A stretch of 26,193 nt of DNA from IMG/VR virus record IMGVR_UViG_3300021961_000551, positions 1 through 26,193 of that record; one strand, given 5' to 3'. Made by a program: the position numbers and the translations under genes. Source of the stretch: a virus. Under the pieces are notes generated by a model. The model made no database searches, was not told the DNA's origin, and worked only from the letters and a program-made list of their open reading frames with translations. Position 1 is the first letter of the stretch; each line of letters starts with the position of its first letter. Positions 15,489 through 23,116 of the stretch are shown here, piece after piece.

Positions 15489-15895
15489 TCCGAAACCATG
15501 TCCTCGTATGCGTCCGAATCATCAATGATGTGCAAAATCATTTCGGCGTAACGCTCCTCAAGAGGCCACTTCTTCTTTGTTTTCTTTGGAGTTGCCAAAA
15601 TGCGAATCGGTTTCTCAAAAAGGAGCAAGGCGATTTCTCGCATTTTGCGAACAGAAATGCGATACCCTGTCATTTTGCAGACGATGTAGCAACAGTCCAT
15701 CGAAAGCGGAACAAGAGTCCGTGGTGGATTATTCATGACCGCCTGCCAAAGCCGCCATGCTAAACGCTTCAATTCTTCAATCACTTCGGGAGAAGCATCA
15801 ATCAATTGTTCCTCTTCGACATGGTGAAAAAAGTGGCTGATTCGATCTCTCCCATTTTCAATTTTCCACATCCAGTCTTCCTGCGATGGCATCAT
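15482..15895 (-). CDS. Possible TFB-like single cyclin-fold protein
   Basis: A 137-aa protein. Residues 35-98 read like one cyclin repeat of archaeal TFB: S-P-E-V-I-E-E-L-K helix, then P-P-R-T-L, M-D-C-C-Y-I-V-C-K-M-T-G-Y-R-I (compare the AAAxYxACRxxGxPR core of TFB) and K-M-R-E-I-A-L. A full TFB has a zinc ribbon, B-finger and two such repeats; this has only one, with a basic K-K-T-K-K-K segment after it. If correct it would bind near the TATA/BRE region or interfere with host TFB. The match is by eye and could be chance in a helical protein. ATG 15895 overlaps the upstream stop (ATGA), linking it to the PC4-like candidate. Confidence 0.45.
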   Translation of the reverse strand: MMPSQEDWMWKIENGRDRISHFFHHVEEEQLIDASPEVIEELKRLAWRLWQAVMNNPPRTLVPLSMDCCYIVCKMTGYRISVRKMREIALLLFEKPIRILATPKKTKKKWPLEERYAEMILHIIDDSDAYEDMVSEW

Positions 15896-16170
15896 TCAAC
15901 CCCCCTTTCTTCCTCTTCCCAAAAGGTGTCGTCGCTCAAAACCTCGTTGAGCGTGTCCCTCAACATGGCCGCTTCCTGTTTGGTCAACATGAATCCTTGT
16001 CGGGTGTAACCAAGGTAACCTGTTTTCGATGGGATTTTTCGGTGCATTCGCAGGTTCAAAACCCACTGCCCGTATGCCTCCGTTGTCATAACATGCAAAT
16101 CTAAGTGAGGCGATAGTTGCGGAGCAATCTCACCAGCCAAACGATTGTTGAATTTCTCCTCGGCGGCCAC
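15892..16170 (-). CDS. Small protein, possibly PC4-like
   Basis: A 92-aa protein. GTG 16170 follows a GGAGGAG run directly after the previous stop. The segment W36-V-L-N-L-R-M-H ... T-R-Q-G-F-M-L-T-K-Q-E-A-A-M-L (56-70) has the strand-strand-then-helix layout of the PC4/Sub1 single-strand-DNA-binding coactivator, where a 'G-x-x-L-T-x-x-x-x-x-x-L' end is typical. The C-terminus is acidic. PC4-like proteins are found in phages and archaea. The evidence is weak, and an unrelated small alpha/beta protein is equally possible. It is translationally coupled to the TFB-like candidate downstream. Confidence 0.55.
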   Translation of the reverse strand: MAAEEKFNNRLAGEIAPQLSPHLDLHVMTTEAYGQWVLNLRMHRKIPSKTGYLGYTRQGFMLTKQEAAMLRDTLNEVLSDDTFWEEEERGVE

Positions 16171-16710
16171 TCACTCCTCCTCCTCCGCCGCTAATTTTGA
16201 TTGTTTCAACAACCATCCTCGGTCATCAACGACCACATGGACTCCCCTCAATTCGGGGTCAATCGCTTCTGCTTCTCCACAGCAGGGGCAGGTTCCTTCC
16301 TCATCAATTTGAATGTAGGACACCCCCGATGTTTGCAGTGGCTCAACACGAAGCATCGCGCCACACCTCTTCTCACAGGCGAATACATCCCCAATCAATT
16401 CGTCGGGAATAAAAATCTCAACTTCATGGTCAAAGGCCCGAACAACTTCTTCCTTTACAGTGTAGCCGATCAAGTCTGCAAGTTGCATAATCCAGTGGTG
16501 ATTATCAAACGGACTTCTCTTGAAGTCATCAAGAATTGGTCGTGAGAACCATATTTCAACCAGCGTCAACTCATTTTTCCCTGTCTTGCGATAGCGTCCC
16601 ACATTCGGCAAATCCCATTCGCCATCAATAGCGAGGCTATTCCAAAGAAGGTAAGCCCAAGAAACATCTTCCGTCGAAGGCGACGGCATTTCCATTTCAT
16701 TTTCGGTCAA
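16171..16710 (-). CDS. Acidic zinc-ribbon protein of unknown function
   Basis: A 179-aa protein. TTG 16710 is chosen because GGAGGTG lies 5 bases upstream; in-frame ATGs follow at residues 6 and 8. It overlaps the previous gene by 14 bases. The body (20-110) is mixed alpha/beta with many aromatic residues. C-E-K-R-C near residue 115 and C-P-C-C-G near 141 could bind one zinc ion. The ends are strongly acidic, finishing in a run of glutamates. No family recognised. Its place in a run of small coupled genes suggests a host-interaction or regulatory product. Confidence 0.65.
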   Translation of the reverse strand: MTENEMEMPSPSTEDVSWAYLLWNSLAIDGEWDLPNVGRYRKTGKNELTLVEIWFSRPILDDFKRSPFDNHHWIMQLADLIGYTVKEEVVRAFDHEVEIFIPDELIGDVFACEKRCGAMLRVEPLQTSGVSYIQIDEEGTCPCCGEAEAIDPELRGVHVVVDDRGWLLKQSKLAAEEEE

Positions 16711-16849
16711 GAGTCCACCTCCTGCATTGTAGGCATCTCCATTTGCTTTTCATCTCCTTTGTGATGATGTCTCTTTTTGTTCCCTCGGAAACCATTGGGC
16801 AACCACAATCGGGACAAATGGGTTTATTCAAAGAAGGCGATTCAGCCAT
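16697..16849 (-). CDS. 50-aa zinc-ribbon mini-protein
   Basis: A 50-aa protein. ATG 16849 lies inside the end of the previous gene and has GGAGGA upstream. C12-P-D-C15-G-C17 and C39-L-Q-C42 form a classic zinc ribbon of about 30 residues, with a basic connecting loop and a basic C-terminus. This resembles the small ribbons that bind DNA or RNA polymerase subunits in archaea. It ends overlapping the TTG-started gene downstream. The tight ribbon and overlaps argue that it is real although short. Confidence 0.65.
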   Translation of the reverse strand: MAESPSLNKPICPDCGCPMVSEGTKRDIITKEMKSKWRCLQCRRWTLDRK

Positions 16850-17180
16850 TTGCCTTCCTCCTCGCCTTTGTGGTGAAAACATAATTCTTGTATTCCTTGG
16901 TTGTCTTTTCTTCTTTCCAACTCATCCTTATGCGATTGCTGGTAACAAAATTTTCACGAAGGGCTTTTTCAATTTCGGGAAGAATCTCTTGCTTTGCCTT
17001 ACGAAGTGATAGGAAGGGATTTTGCTTGGGGATCTCAACGAACACATCACACCATGCGGCATGGTCGAGAGGATAGATTGCTCCTTTCACAGTATGTCCT
17101 TTGATTTTCATCTCAAGGCCCACTGGTTCATTCTCGTTAAGAATGTCAAGCACTGATTCTTCATTCTGCGATTCGGACAC
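16842..17180 (-). CDS. Protein of unknown function, GTG start
   Basis: A 112-aa protein. GTG 17180 is preceded by GGTGGAGG with 4 bases between, so the non-ATG start is well supported; it overlaps the upstream gene by 20 bases. The N-terminus is acidic (S-E-S-Q-N-E-E-S), the middle has beta-type alternation (W-C-D-V-F-V-E-I), and the C-terminus is basic (K-E-E-K-T-T-K-E-Y-K, A-R-R-K). No motif recognised. It is translationally coupled on both sides. Confidence 0.6.
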   Translation of the reverse strand: MSESQNEESVLDILNENEPVGLEMKIKGHTVKGAIYPLDHAAWCDVFVEIPKQNPFLSLRKAKQEILPEIEKALRENFVTSNRIRMSWKEEKTTKEYKNYVFTTKARRKANG

Positions 17181-17451
17181 TTAGCCTCCACCTCTTTCTT
17201 TTCCAAAACGGCAACTTGTTGATTTCTTCCCTGTATTTCGCCTCGTGCTTCTCAATCATTTCTTGTGCCTTGAAAATGGCGTTTTCAATTTTTGACAGTG
17301 CATCTGTTCTTTCAATGCCGTTCATCTCGGCATAAATATCAGTCCCCAAGAGCATTCCTCGGTCGGCTCTCAACTCAACCAAAATTCTTCTCCACGGGGT
17401 TCTCGCAACCTCCAAAGCGACCTTAGCGTGTGAGGCCTGTTCCTCGTTCAT
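17161..17451 (-). CDS. Small helical protein of unknown function
   Basis: A 96-aa protein. ATG 17451 follows GGAGGAAGAC; a TTG at 17463 is in frame but lies upstream of that Shine-Dalgarno. The sequence is mostly helical and heptad-like from residue 45 on (I-E-N-A-I-F-K-A-Q-E-M-I-E-K-H), ending with a basic W-K-R-K-R-W-R segment. This suggests a coiled-coil dimer with a nucleic-acid or membrane-surface contact at the end. It is the first gene of the block that runs to 13554. Only 28 bases separate its start from the TATA-like box, so its mRNA may be leaderless or the promoter may lie elsewhere. Confidence 0.6.
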   Translation of the reverse strand: MNEEQASHAKVALEVARTPWRRILVELRADRGMLLGTDIYAEMNGIERTDALSKIENAIFKAQEMIEKHEAKYREEINKLPFWKRKRWRLSVRIAE

Positions 17452-17473
17452 GTCTTCCTCCAAGGGGGGACGA

Positions 17474-17484
17474 CTCTTAAAGGC
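17474..17484 (-). promoter_or_regulatory. TATA-like box P4
   Basis: GCCTTTAAGAG on the minus strand directly follows the stop (TGA 17485-17487) of the gene upstream and shares GCCTTTAAG with P5. A C-rich then TTGGAGG sequence follows, resembling the CTTCGGAGG of P5 but serving also as Shine-Dalgarno. The distance to ATG 17451 is only about 28 bases, shorter than at the other promoters, so this is the weakest of the group. Confidence 0.4.
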
Positions 17485-18045
17485 TCACCGCCATTCTTCG
17501 CCAAGTGTGCTTGATGCGTCGAACACAATGGTTGCTGGTTCTTCTCCTTTGGACAACTCATAACCGCACTCCTCGCACTCCTCGTGTTCATCCGAGGCAT
17601 ACATTGGGTGAGCGCAATACGGACAAATCACCATGTCCTCCAACGAGTTGAAAATCGCCTTGGTGACCATGTCAAACATACCGTCGTCACCTCTCCTTGA
17701 GAATTGTCTCTCAAAGTCAATGTTGGGCCACGACAGGTAAATTGGTTCCCAATTCTTGTCCTGCCACAGCAGGTGAAAGTCAACTATTTCTTGCGCCTCG
17801 TCCCATGGGTTTCGAGGGATGGTGAATTTCTCAATCGTTTCTCTCGTGATGATTCCTCGCTGGCCGTTGGCCCGAATGTAAGCAAAACCTCCTCGCTCTT
17901 TGTCCTTCTTTGGTAAGTCCAAATACGGCAGGATCGCATGAACGCCTGCATTCTCTTTGGTGAATTCCTCGTTGGGGTCATAAACCACTTCACGATACAT
18001 CACATAAATTGGGGTCACTGGTGCTTTGGGTAATCCGATTGTCAT
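17485..18045 (-). CDS. Zinc-ribbon-ended protein of unknown function
   Basis: A 186-aa protein. ATG 18045 overlaps the methyltransferase stop as ATGA, with GGAG upstream; a GTG at 18054 is less likely. The first ~130 residues are mixed alpha/beta with many Trp and Pro residues. C-P-Y-C-A-H-P-M and C-E-E-C-G-Y near 140-162 make a compact four-Cys zinc ribbon, followed by an acidic tail. It is the last gene of its block; its stop abuts promoter P4. Coupling to the methyltransferase hints at a partner role (for example target recognition), but this is only context. Confidence 0.65.
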   Translation of the reverse strand: MTIGLPKAPVTPIYVMYREVVYDPNEEFTKENAGVHAILPYLDLPKKDKERGGFAYIRANGQRGIITRETIEKFTIPRNPWDEAQEIVDFHLLWQDKNWEPIYLSWPNIDFERQFSRRGDDGMFDMVTKAIFNSLEDMVICPYCAHPMYASDEHEECEECGYELSKGEEPATIVFDASSTLGEEWR

Positions 18046-18902
18046 TCTATCCACTCCTGCATCGTCCGTTGTTCTTTGCTCCTGCCACTGATTGATTCAA
18101 TTCGGGAGGGTATCAACCTTGCGAAGTCCTCATTCAACTCACAAAGAATCGCTCTCCTGCCACGGAGAAGGGCTACGCCTGCGGTTGTTCCCGACCCTGC
18201 GAAGGGGTCAAGCACAGTCCCGCCAGCAGGACAACCAGCAAGAACGCAGAAGTCAATCAATTCGGGAGGGAAGACAGCAAAGTGGGCTTCGGGGTATGGC
18301 CTTGGTGATACCTGCCATACGCTCCTTCTGTTGCTCGTTGGTGTTCGGATTGCTTCATGGTCGAAGAAATACGACTTGGACTTTGAGAACAAAAAAATGT
18401 ATTCGTGGCTCTTGGTGCATCGGTCTTTGACTGATTCGGGCATACAATTTGGTTTGCTCCAAATGATGTCTTGCCGCAACCACCAGCCGTCCTTCCGCAT
18501 GGCGAAGGCCAGCATCCAAGGAATGCCCACCAAGTCCTTGTCTTTGAGATCGCCACTGGCTTTATTCCTCCTGCTCAAAGGCAGGTCGTGAGCCTCATCA
18601 GCATGAAACGATTGTGGGCGTTGCGAGGAGCGAGAGCCAGCGCAATAGGAGTCTCCGATGTTCACCCACAGGGTTCCGTCTTCACGAAGGACGCGCTTCA
18701 CTTCTCGGAACACCTCAACCAAACGGTCGATGAATTCCTGTGGAGTCTCCTCCAATCCGATTTGTTCCTCTATGCCGTAGTCCCGAAGGCCCCAATACGG
18801 AGGGCTGGTGATGCAACAGTGGACTGATTCGGAGTCCAGTTGCTTGAGCGTGGTCAAACAATCTCCGATGAGCAGTTGGCATCCATCAAGAAGTTGTTTC
18901 AA
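18042..18902 (-). CDS. Beta-class DNA methyltransferase (SPPY type, probable N4-cytosine)
   Basis: A protein of about 286 aa. S-P-P-Y-W-G-L-R-D-Y at 33-42 is the catalytic motif; Ser rather than Asp in first place is typical of N4-cytosine methyltransferases. A G-D-S-Y motif lies downstream, and V-L-D-P-F-A-G-S-G-T-T at 230-240 is the SAM-binding motif, so the order is beta class. Start: TTG 18902 has GGTGG 6 bases upstream and gives the compact N-terminus expected for the family (L-L-I-G-D-C). GTG 18911 is an alternative, and the frame remains open far upstream without a good start. It overlaps the preceding gene by 17 bases. No restriction endonuclease is seen nearby. Confidence 0.8.
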   Translation of the reverse strand: MKQLLDGCQLLIGDCLTTLKQLDSESVHCCITSPPYWGLRDYGIEEQIGLEETPQEFIDRLVEVFREVKRVLREDGTLWVNIGDSYCAGSRSSQRPQSFHADEAHDLPLSRRNKASGDLKDKDLVGIPWMLAFAMRKDGWWLRQDIIWSKPNCMPESVKDRCTKSHEYIFLFSKSKSYFFDHEAIRTPTSNRRSVWQVSPRPYPEAHFAVFPPELIDFCVLAGCPAGGTVLDPFAGSGTTAGVALLRGRRAILCELNEDFARLIPSRIESISGRSKEQRTMQEWIE

Positions 18903-19185
18903 TGGCCCCACCTGCTTCAAGAATGCGACAAACCTCCTTCCCCGAACCATTGAGGTAAATGGGGTCGTCCTCTTCTTCGGGCTTCCCGATAATCCACATC
19001 GTCGTCTTCGTGAGGTATGGCTCGCCATGTCGGTCTTTCGTCCAACGGTGAGCAGGAACCACATGCAGGAAAGAAGGGGGCTGGCCGAAACGGGTGTATG
19101 CAGAAACCCACACTTTCGAGGCCATGGAACGGCTCTTGGGTTTCTTGAGGTATCGCATCTCTTGAGGCCCCTTGTTGTTTCTCAT
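18886..19185 (-). CDS. Small basic protein of unknown function
   Basis: A 99-aa protein. ATG 19185 overlaps the previous stop as ATGA and follows GGTGG; longer versions from 19209 would overlap the neighbour more. The N-terminus is basic (R-Y-L-K-K-P-K-S-R-S), followed by beta-type segments (V-W-V-S-A-Y-T-R-F, T-M-W-I-I-G) and an acidic turn. An alternative frame over the same bases is a shadow: it does not tile with the neighbours. No family recognised; it is translationally coupled to the methyltransferase downstream. Confidence 0.55.
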   Translation of the reverse strand: MRNNKGPQEMRYLKKPKSRSMASKVWVSAYTRFGQPPSFLHVVPAHRWTKDRHGEPYLTKTTMWIIGKPEEEDDPIYLNGSGKEVCRILEAGGAIETTS

Positions 19186-19442
19186 TGAACCACCGCCCCC
19201 CATGTGCAAAGCCGACCGTTGGTTTTGTTTGCCTCCTCAACTTTTCGGAAGTGGTTTGGATAGCGAGAAAGCAACTGGCCGATCTCGTTTGGAGTCACGG
19301 ACATTGAAGGGTATCTCGTATTGAATCGTTTCATCAAAATGTTGGTGTTGGCTTCGCCTTGCAGGTCTTCAACCAACACACGATGAAGCATGTTGACCTT
19401 GCCTTTGCCACGGGTTCTCGTCTTGCTGTTGCCTCGCCCCAT
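19182..19442 (-). CDS. Small winged-helix-like protein
   Basis: An 86-aa protein. The first 20 residues are basic (R-T-R-G-K-G-K). The rest fits a winged helix: a helix around V-L-V-E-D-L, a second at I-L-M-K-R-F, then V-T-P-N-E-I-G-Q-L-L-S-R-Y-P as turn plus recognition helix and a beta wing (R-L-C-T-W-G-A-V-V). The recognition-helix stretch resembles that of the gene at 21180-21479 (M-G-Q-I-A-N-I-L-S-K-S-P), so the two may be distant paralogues. Start ATG 19442 is 6 bases after the previous stop. A DNA-binding regulator is likely; its target is unknown. Confidence 0.6.
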   Translation of the reverse strand: MGRGNSKTRTRGKGKVNMLHRVLVEDLQGEANTNILMKRFNTRYPSMSVTPNEIGQLLSRYPNHFRKVEEANKTNGRLCTWGAVVQ

Positions 19443-19448
19443 GCCAAA

Positions 19449-21128
19449 TCAACCCTGCATTTCGCCCGAAAGTGTCTTGCTGATGAGCGCGTTCAAGCGT
19501 GGGTCACGGGAGCCGCCTTCGGAAGAGGCCTCTCCTGCCTCGTGAGCGTCCTCCACGGCCTCGTTTGCCTCTTCAAGCACTTCTTCCGCCACTTCGACGG
19601 CAGGGGGTCGTGGGAGTCCGTAAGGATTGTTTTCCGAAACAGCGACAGCCGTTGTAAATCCGTAGAATCCCTCGCCATGGTATTCGGAAGCGGTGTATTC
19701 ACACCAGCACTTTTCGGTGCAGAATGAACGGGGGCCAATCGGAGATTCGTTGTCGGTGAAAGTGGCCTCGGCGTTGTTGCACATAGCGCATGGGTTGTAG
19801 AAGAATGCCTTCGTATCGGTGTTGTCAGTGGCCTTCAACTCAATGACGACCTCCTCTTCAGCAGGAATGAAACCGTCCTCCTCGTCTTGAGAGAGGATTT
19901 CATCAATGGAAAGGTTCTCCCATGAGGTGTCCATTTCGACGACAGCGTATCGCTTTCCTCGGCGTTCACCAGTGGAGGCCATGAGAGCCTGCTCAACGAG
20001 AGAGGCGGCGGCCTTGGAGAGTTGCTTCGCTGTGGCCTCTTTCAGCAGGTCAAAGGTGGAGAGGTCTGCGACGGCCTTCTTGACTTGACCCATGGTGAAG
20101 AAGCGGCGTTCTACGCCATCGGGACAAACTGTGGCTTCGCCCTGTTCCATGATGGACACGGTGGCGTGAGAGAAGGCGGCGTGGATGACGGCCTCCAAGT
20201 CGGAAGGCTTGTTCACATCAAGGTCGGGCTGGATCAACAGAAGCGGTTCTTCATCCACAGGTTCGGACTCAACCGCCACAACAGGTTCGGGAGCAGGCAT
20301 CTCTTCAATCAAACCTGCTTCAATGTAGGCGGCCATGGCTTCGTCGTCATCCATGTTCATGTCCATGTTGTCGGGGAAGTCGGACAACAAAGCATCGGGT
20401 TCGGGAGCGTATTCTGCCGCAGGGTCGGTCGGAGGCATGGTGTAGTCGTCATCGTCAAAGACACCAAGAACACGGGCTTTCATCTCATCGAGCGAGGGGC
20501 CTTCAACCACTGGTTCGGGAACAGGCTCGGAGGGGATGTCCTCAAGGACAAAGCCCATGTTCACTTGAGGGCTTCCTGCCGACTTGGTTTTGAAGGTGCG
20601 CTTCAAACGCTCCAAGCCCTCGGAAACAGCCACAGCGTAACGAACAGGCGGCAACAATTTTTGGTCGATTTTGAGGCGACCCGTTTCGGGGTCAATGATG
20701 GAGGCGGCATCAATGGCTTCGCACATGCGGTCAATCAAGGCGAGGAACACCTGCTCGTCGCCATCAAAAATGCTGATGAGAGCCGCCCCCAACTGGCCTT
20801 CTATCCAGTCGGAAGGCTTGGTGGCGGTGGCCGTCTTGTCGGACATGCCGTAGGGGAATTTGACAACAGGCTTACCCTCTTCAGCAGGAACAAAACGAAG
20901 CCGCTTCCCGCCAAGTCGAATCTCCAAGTCGGTGTCTTCAACAACAGCCAACGGCTTCTTGTTGTTCTTGCGCTCGGCGGCGGAGAGGTATGCGTCATCA
21001 CCTATGCGCTCCAACATCTCGTCTTGCAGGACAGCACCCAACATTTTGAGGGCAGGCCCCAATTCGGCAGGGATAACAGGCAGGTCTTTTGCGTTCTCTT
21101 TCATCGTTTTTCGGCTCATGTTCTTCAT
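19449..21128 (-). CDS. Large acidic protein with a cysteine cluster
   Basis: A 559-aa protein of unknown function. ATG 21128 follows GGCGGAGA closely; ATG 21119 gives better spacing. Residues 1-210 look like a folded domain with helical stretches (I-E-G-Q-L-G-A-A-L-I-S-I-F). Residues ~220-310 are Pro/Glu/Asp-rich linkers repeating P-E-P-V-V and D-M-N-M-D-D-D. A second helical domain follows (~310-420). C447, C450, C470, C474 and C476 form a zinc site of the CxxC...CxxxCxC kind, similar to MYM-type fingers. An Ala/Glu-rich helix ends the protein. It heads its block behind promoter P3. A scaffold for virus-host or virus-DNA complexes is conceivable but not demonstrable. Confidence 0.75.
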   Translation of the reverse strand: MKNMSRKTMKENAKDLPVIPAELGPALKMLGAVLQDEMLERIGDDAYLSAAERKNNKKPLAVVEDTDLEIRLGGKRLRFVPAEEGKPVVKFPYGMSDKTATATKPSDWIEGQLGAALISIFDGDEQVFLALIDRMCEAIDAASIIDPETGRLKIDQKLLPPVRYAVAVSEGLERLKRTFKTKSAGSPQVNMGFVLEDIPSEPVPEPVVEGPSLDEMKARVLGVFDDDDYTMPPTDPAAEYAPEPDALLSDFPDNMDMNMDDDEAMAAYIEAGLIEEMPAPEPVVAVESEPVDEEPLLLIQPDLDVNKPSDLEAVIHAAFSHATVSIMEQGEATVCPDGVERRFFTMGQVKKAVADLSTFDLLKEATAKQLSKAAASLVEQALMASTGERRGKRYAVVEMDTSWENLSIDEILSQDEEDGFIPAEEEVVIELKATDNTDTKAFFYNPCAMCNNAEATFTDNESPIGPRSFCTEKCWCEYTASEYHGEGFYGFTTAVAVSENNPYGLPRPPAVEVAEEVLEEANEAVEDAHEAGEASSEGGSRDPRLNALISKTLSGEMQG

Positions 21129-21147
21129 TCTCCGCCTTCGCAGGCAT

Positions 21148-21175
21148 TGACTCCGAACAGGTGAGCCTATTTAAT
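21148..21175 (-). promoter_or_regulatory. Promoter P3
   Basis: On the minus strand ATTAAATAGG is followed by CTCACCTGTTCGGAGTCA. Over 28 bases it is identical at 24 positions to P1 (25987-26014), which drives an unrelated gene. The box centre is about 43 bases from ATG 21128, so with an archaeal start site near -26 the leader would be ~17 bases. It begins a few bases after the stop (TGA 21180-21182) of the gene upstream. Confidence 0.65.
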
Positions 21176-21179
21176 TCCT

Positions 21180-21479
21180 TCACCGCCAATTGACGGAGTT
21201 ATCGGGGTTTAGCGACAGGTCTTTTGTGAACACATCTCCTTGAAGGCCTACGAAAATCCACAGTCTGTTGTCGTATGAACCAGCCACCCCTTGCACCTTA
21301 ACTGCGCCCAAGTCCATGAAAGAGGGGGACTTGGAAAGGATGTTTGCGATTTGTCCCATCGTGGCTCCATGCCTTGAGTTGTCATTGACATAATCAAGAA
21401 TCGCTGTGGTCGTCAACGGCTCGTCGTCGTTTTTGAGAAGTGATTCAACGATTTTCGCCGTAATAACACGCGTCCTCAT
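21180..21479 (-). CDS. Small winged-helix-like DNA-binding protein
   Basis: A 99-aa protein. ATG 21479 overlaps the chaperonin stop by one base (TGATG). Residues 1-25 form a helix (I-V-E-S-L-L-K-N), T-T-T-A-I-L-D-Y-V (23-31) a second, then T-M-G-Q-I-A-N-I-L-S-K-S-P (40-52) a turn and recognition helix, and R-L-W-I-F-V a wing strand. This layout is typical of small archaeal winged-helix proteins. It resembles the protein at 19182-19442. Co-translation with the chaperonin suggests either a regulator of this block or simply a shared promoter. Confidence 0.6.
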   Translation of the reverse strand: MRTRVITAKIVESLLKNDDEPLTTTAILDYVNDNSRHGATMGQIANILSKSPSFMDLGAVKVQGVAGSYDNRLWIFVGLQGDVFTKDLSLNPDNSVNWR

Positions 21480-23089
21480 CAGCCCATCCCCTGCATTGGG
21501 GAGGGGTTTTCGGCTTTCATCATTATCACATCGTCGATTCGTAGAATCATGACCGCCGCTTCGGTTGCGCTCTTGAGGGCTTGAACAACCACTTCTTTCG
21601 GTTCGACCAAGCGAACAGTGATTGCGTCCACCGTAGGTGGGCCGCCGACTTCCCCATCCGAAGGAATGCGAATCGCTTCCTGCCAGCCGCCTGCGTTGTG
21701 CTGTGCGATCAAATCAAGGGCGACATCCACAGGGTCAAGACCTGCGTTCTCACCGATGGTTTGAGGAATCGACAGCATAGCCTCACCGAATTCTGCGATT
21801 GCCATGCTCGTCCGACTTCCGATGCCTTGAGACAACTCGGACAACTTCTTCGCAATCTCTACATGGGTCGCTCCACCGCCCACGGTGTATTCGTTTTTCT
21901 GCGTGGTGAGCCACAGCACACCCAACGCATCATCCAACGCTCGCTCAATCTCGGCGGCGACATGGGGGGTTGAACCCATGGTGATGATTGAAACAGGCGT
22001 GTGAACGCCACTGGCTTTGTGACAGGGCTTCACAGTGATGAACGGGTTGTCAAATTCCGTATTGACCCTGCAAATCGCAAGGCCCATGTCCTCTTTCTTC
22101 AAATCATTCAAGTCCGAAACCATGCTTGAACCCGTGGCTTTGCACAGTGCGTCAAGGTCGGAGCGAACCACCTTCTCAACAACCAAAATGTTGTTTCGAC
22201 GCAGATAATGAATTGCCAAATCGTCAACGCCCTTCTGCACGAACACTGCTGATACCTTCAAGTCCACCAATTTTTGAACCATGTCCTTGATTGCGTTCTC
22301 TTCTTCTTCCAAGAATGCGGCCACTTGATCGGGATTGGTGATTTGCACCTGCGCTTCCATCGCGCCCTTCTTCGCTTCAAGAGCGCAGGAGAGAATGGCG
22401 ACTGGCCCCTCGGCCAAGTCGGGGAGGCGTGGGTGAGCCTTGTCCTTCTCAACGGCCACGCCCTCAAACAACCAAGTGTCCTCAACGCTTCCACCAGTCA
22501 AGGTGAGGATGCGAATGTCCTCCAAGTTGCCTGCGGCGTTCACTGCATCCACACACAGCGTTGCCAGCAAGTCTCGTGACGATTCTGCCGATTTGCCCGT
22601 CAGTGAAGTGGACGCGATGTGCAACATCGGTGCGCTGTTAATTTCTTTCTTGGTCTTCTCGCTCACTTCATCAACGACAGCCAAGGCCGCTTGAAGTCCG
22701 ATTTGAAAACCACTGCAAATGGTGGATGGGTGGATGCCTTTCTCAAGAAGTCCTTCGGCACGACGCAACAACTCGCTGGCGATAACCACAGCAGAAGTCG
22801 TGCCATCGTAGCAACGACTCTCCTGCGTCTGTGCCACGGCCACGACCATTTTTGCGGCGGGGTGTTCGATGCCAATCTCACGAAGGATGGTCGCACCGTC
22901 ATTGGTGACCACGACTTGCCCCGTGTTGTCCACCAGCATTTTGTCCATGCCCTTCGGCCCAAGCGTTGAGCGCACAGCATCACCAACGGCCTTTGCCGCG
23001 CTGATGTTGTTTGACTGTGCGTTGCGCCCTCGCTTCTGTTCTGTTCCTTCCTGCATGATGAAAATCGGTTGTCCGTTGTGGGCCATCAT
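21479..23089 (-). CDS. Group II chaperonin (thermosome subunit)
   Basis: A 536-aa ATP-driven folding chaperonin. Its family forms double rings with a built-in lid. Diagnostic motifs: G-Q-P-I-F-I near the start, [11 protein letters not shown] (41-51, nucleotide loop), [11 protein letters not shown] (62-72, catalytic Asp), Y-D-G-T-T-S-A-V-V (94-102), [12 protein letters not shown] near residue 410 and [10 protein letters not shown] near 470. Usual GDGTT is YDGTT here, with Asp kept but Gly replaced by Tyr. The C-terminal tail is short (M-Q-G-M-G instead of a long GGM run). ATG 23089 or 23086 fits family N-termini; TTG 23101 is possible. A virus-borne copy could fold virion proteins or replace host subunits. 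Confidence 0.95.
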   Translation of the reverse strand: MMAHNGQPIFIMQEGTEQKRGRNAQSNNISAAKAVGDAVRSTLGPKGMDKMLVDNTGQVVVTNDGATILREIGIEHPAAKMVVAVAQTQESRCYDGTTSAVVIASELLRRAEGLLEKGIHPSTICSGFQIGLQAALAVVDEVSEKTKKEINSAPMLHIASTSLTGKSAESSRDLLATLCVDAVNAAGNLEDIRILTLTGGSVEDTWLFEGVAVEKDKAHPRLPDLAEGPVAILSCALEAKKGAMEAQVQITNPDQVAAFLEEEENAIKDMVQKLVDLKVSAVFVQKGVDDLAIHYLRRNNILVVEKVVRSDLDALCKATGSSMVSDLNDLKKEDMGLAICRVNTEFDNPFITVKPCHKASGVHTPVSIITMGSTPHVAAEIERALDDALGVLWLTTQKNEYTVGGGATHVEIAKKLSELSQGIGSRTSMAIAEFGEAMLSIPQTIGENAGLDPVDVALDLIAQHNAGGWQEAIRIPSDGEVGGPPTVDAITVRLVEPKEVVVQALKSATEAAVMILRIDDVIMMKAENPSPMQGMG

Positions 23090-23116
23090 GTGTTGTCCCA
23101 AAACGGGGCGTGTTTA

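Noticed and set aside
20022-21164. Long open frame of 380 codons on the plus strand, antisense to the large acidic protein
   Set aside because: It is a mirror of a GC-biased coding frame on the opposite strand, has no ribosome binding site or promoter, and its translation is His/Val/Gly-heavy low-information sequence.
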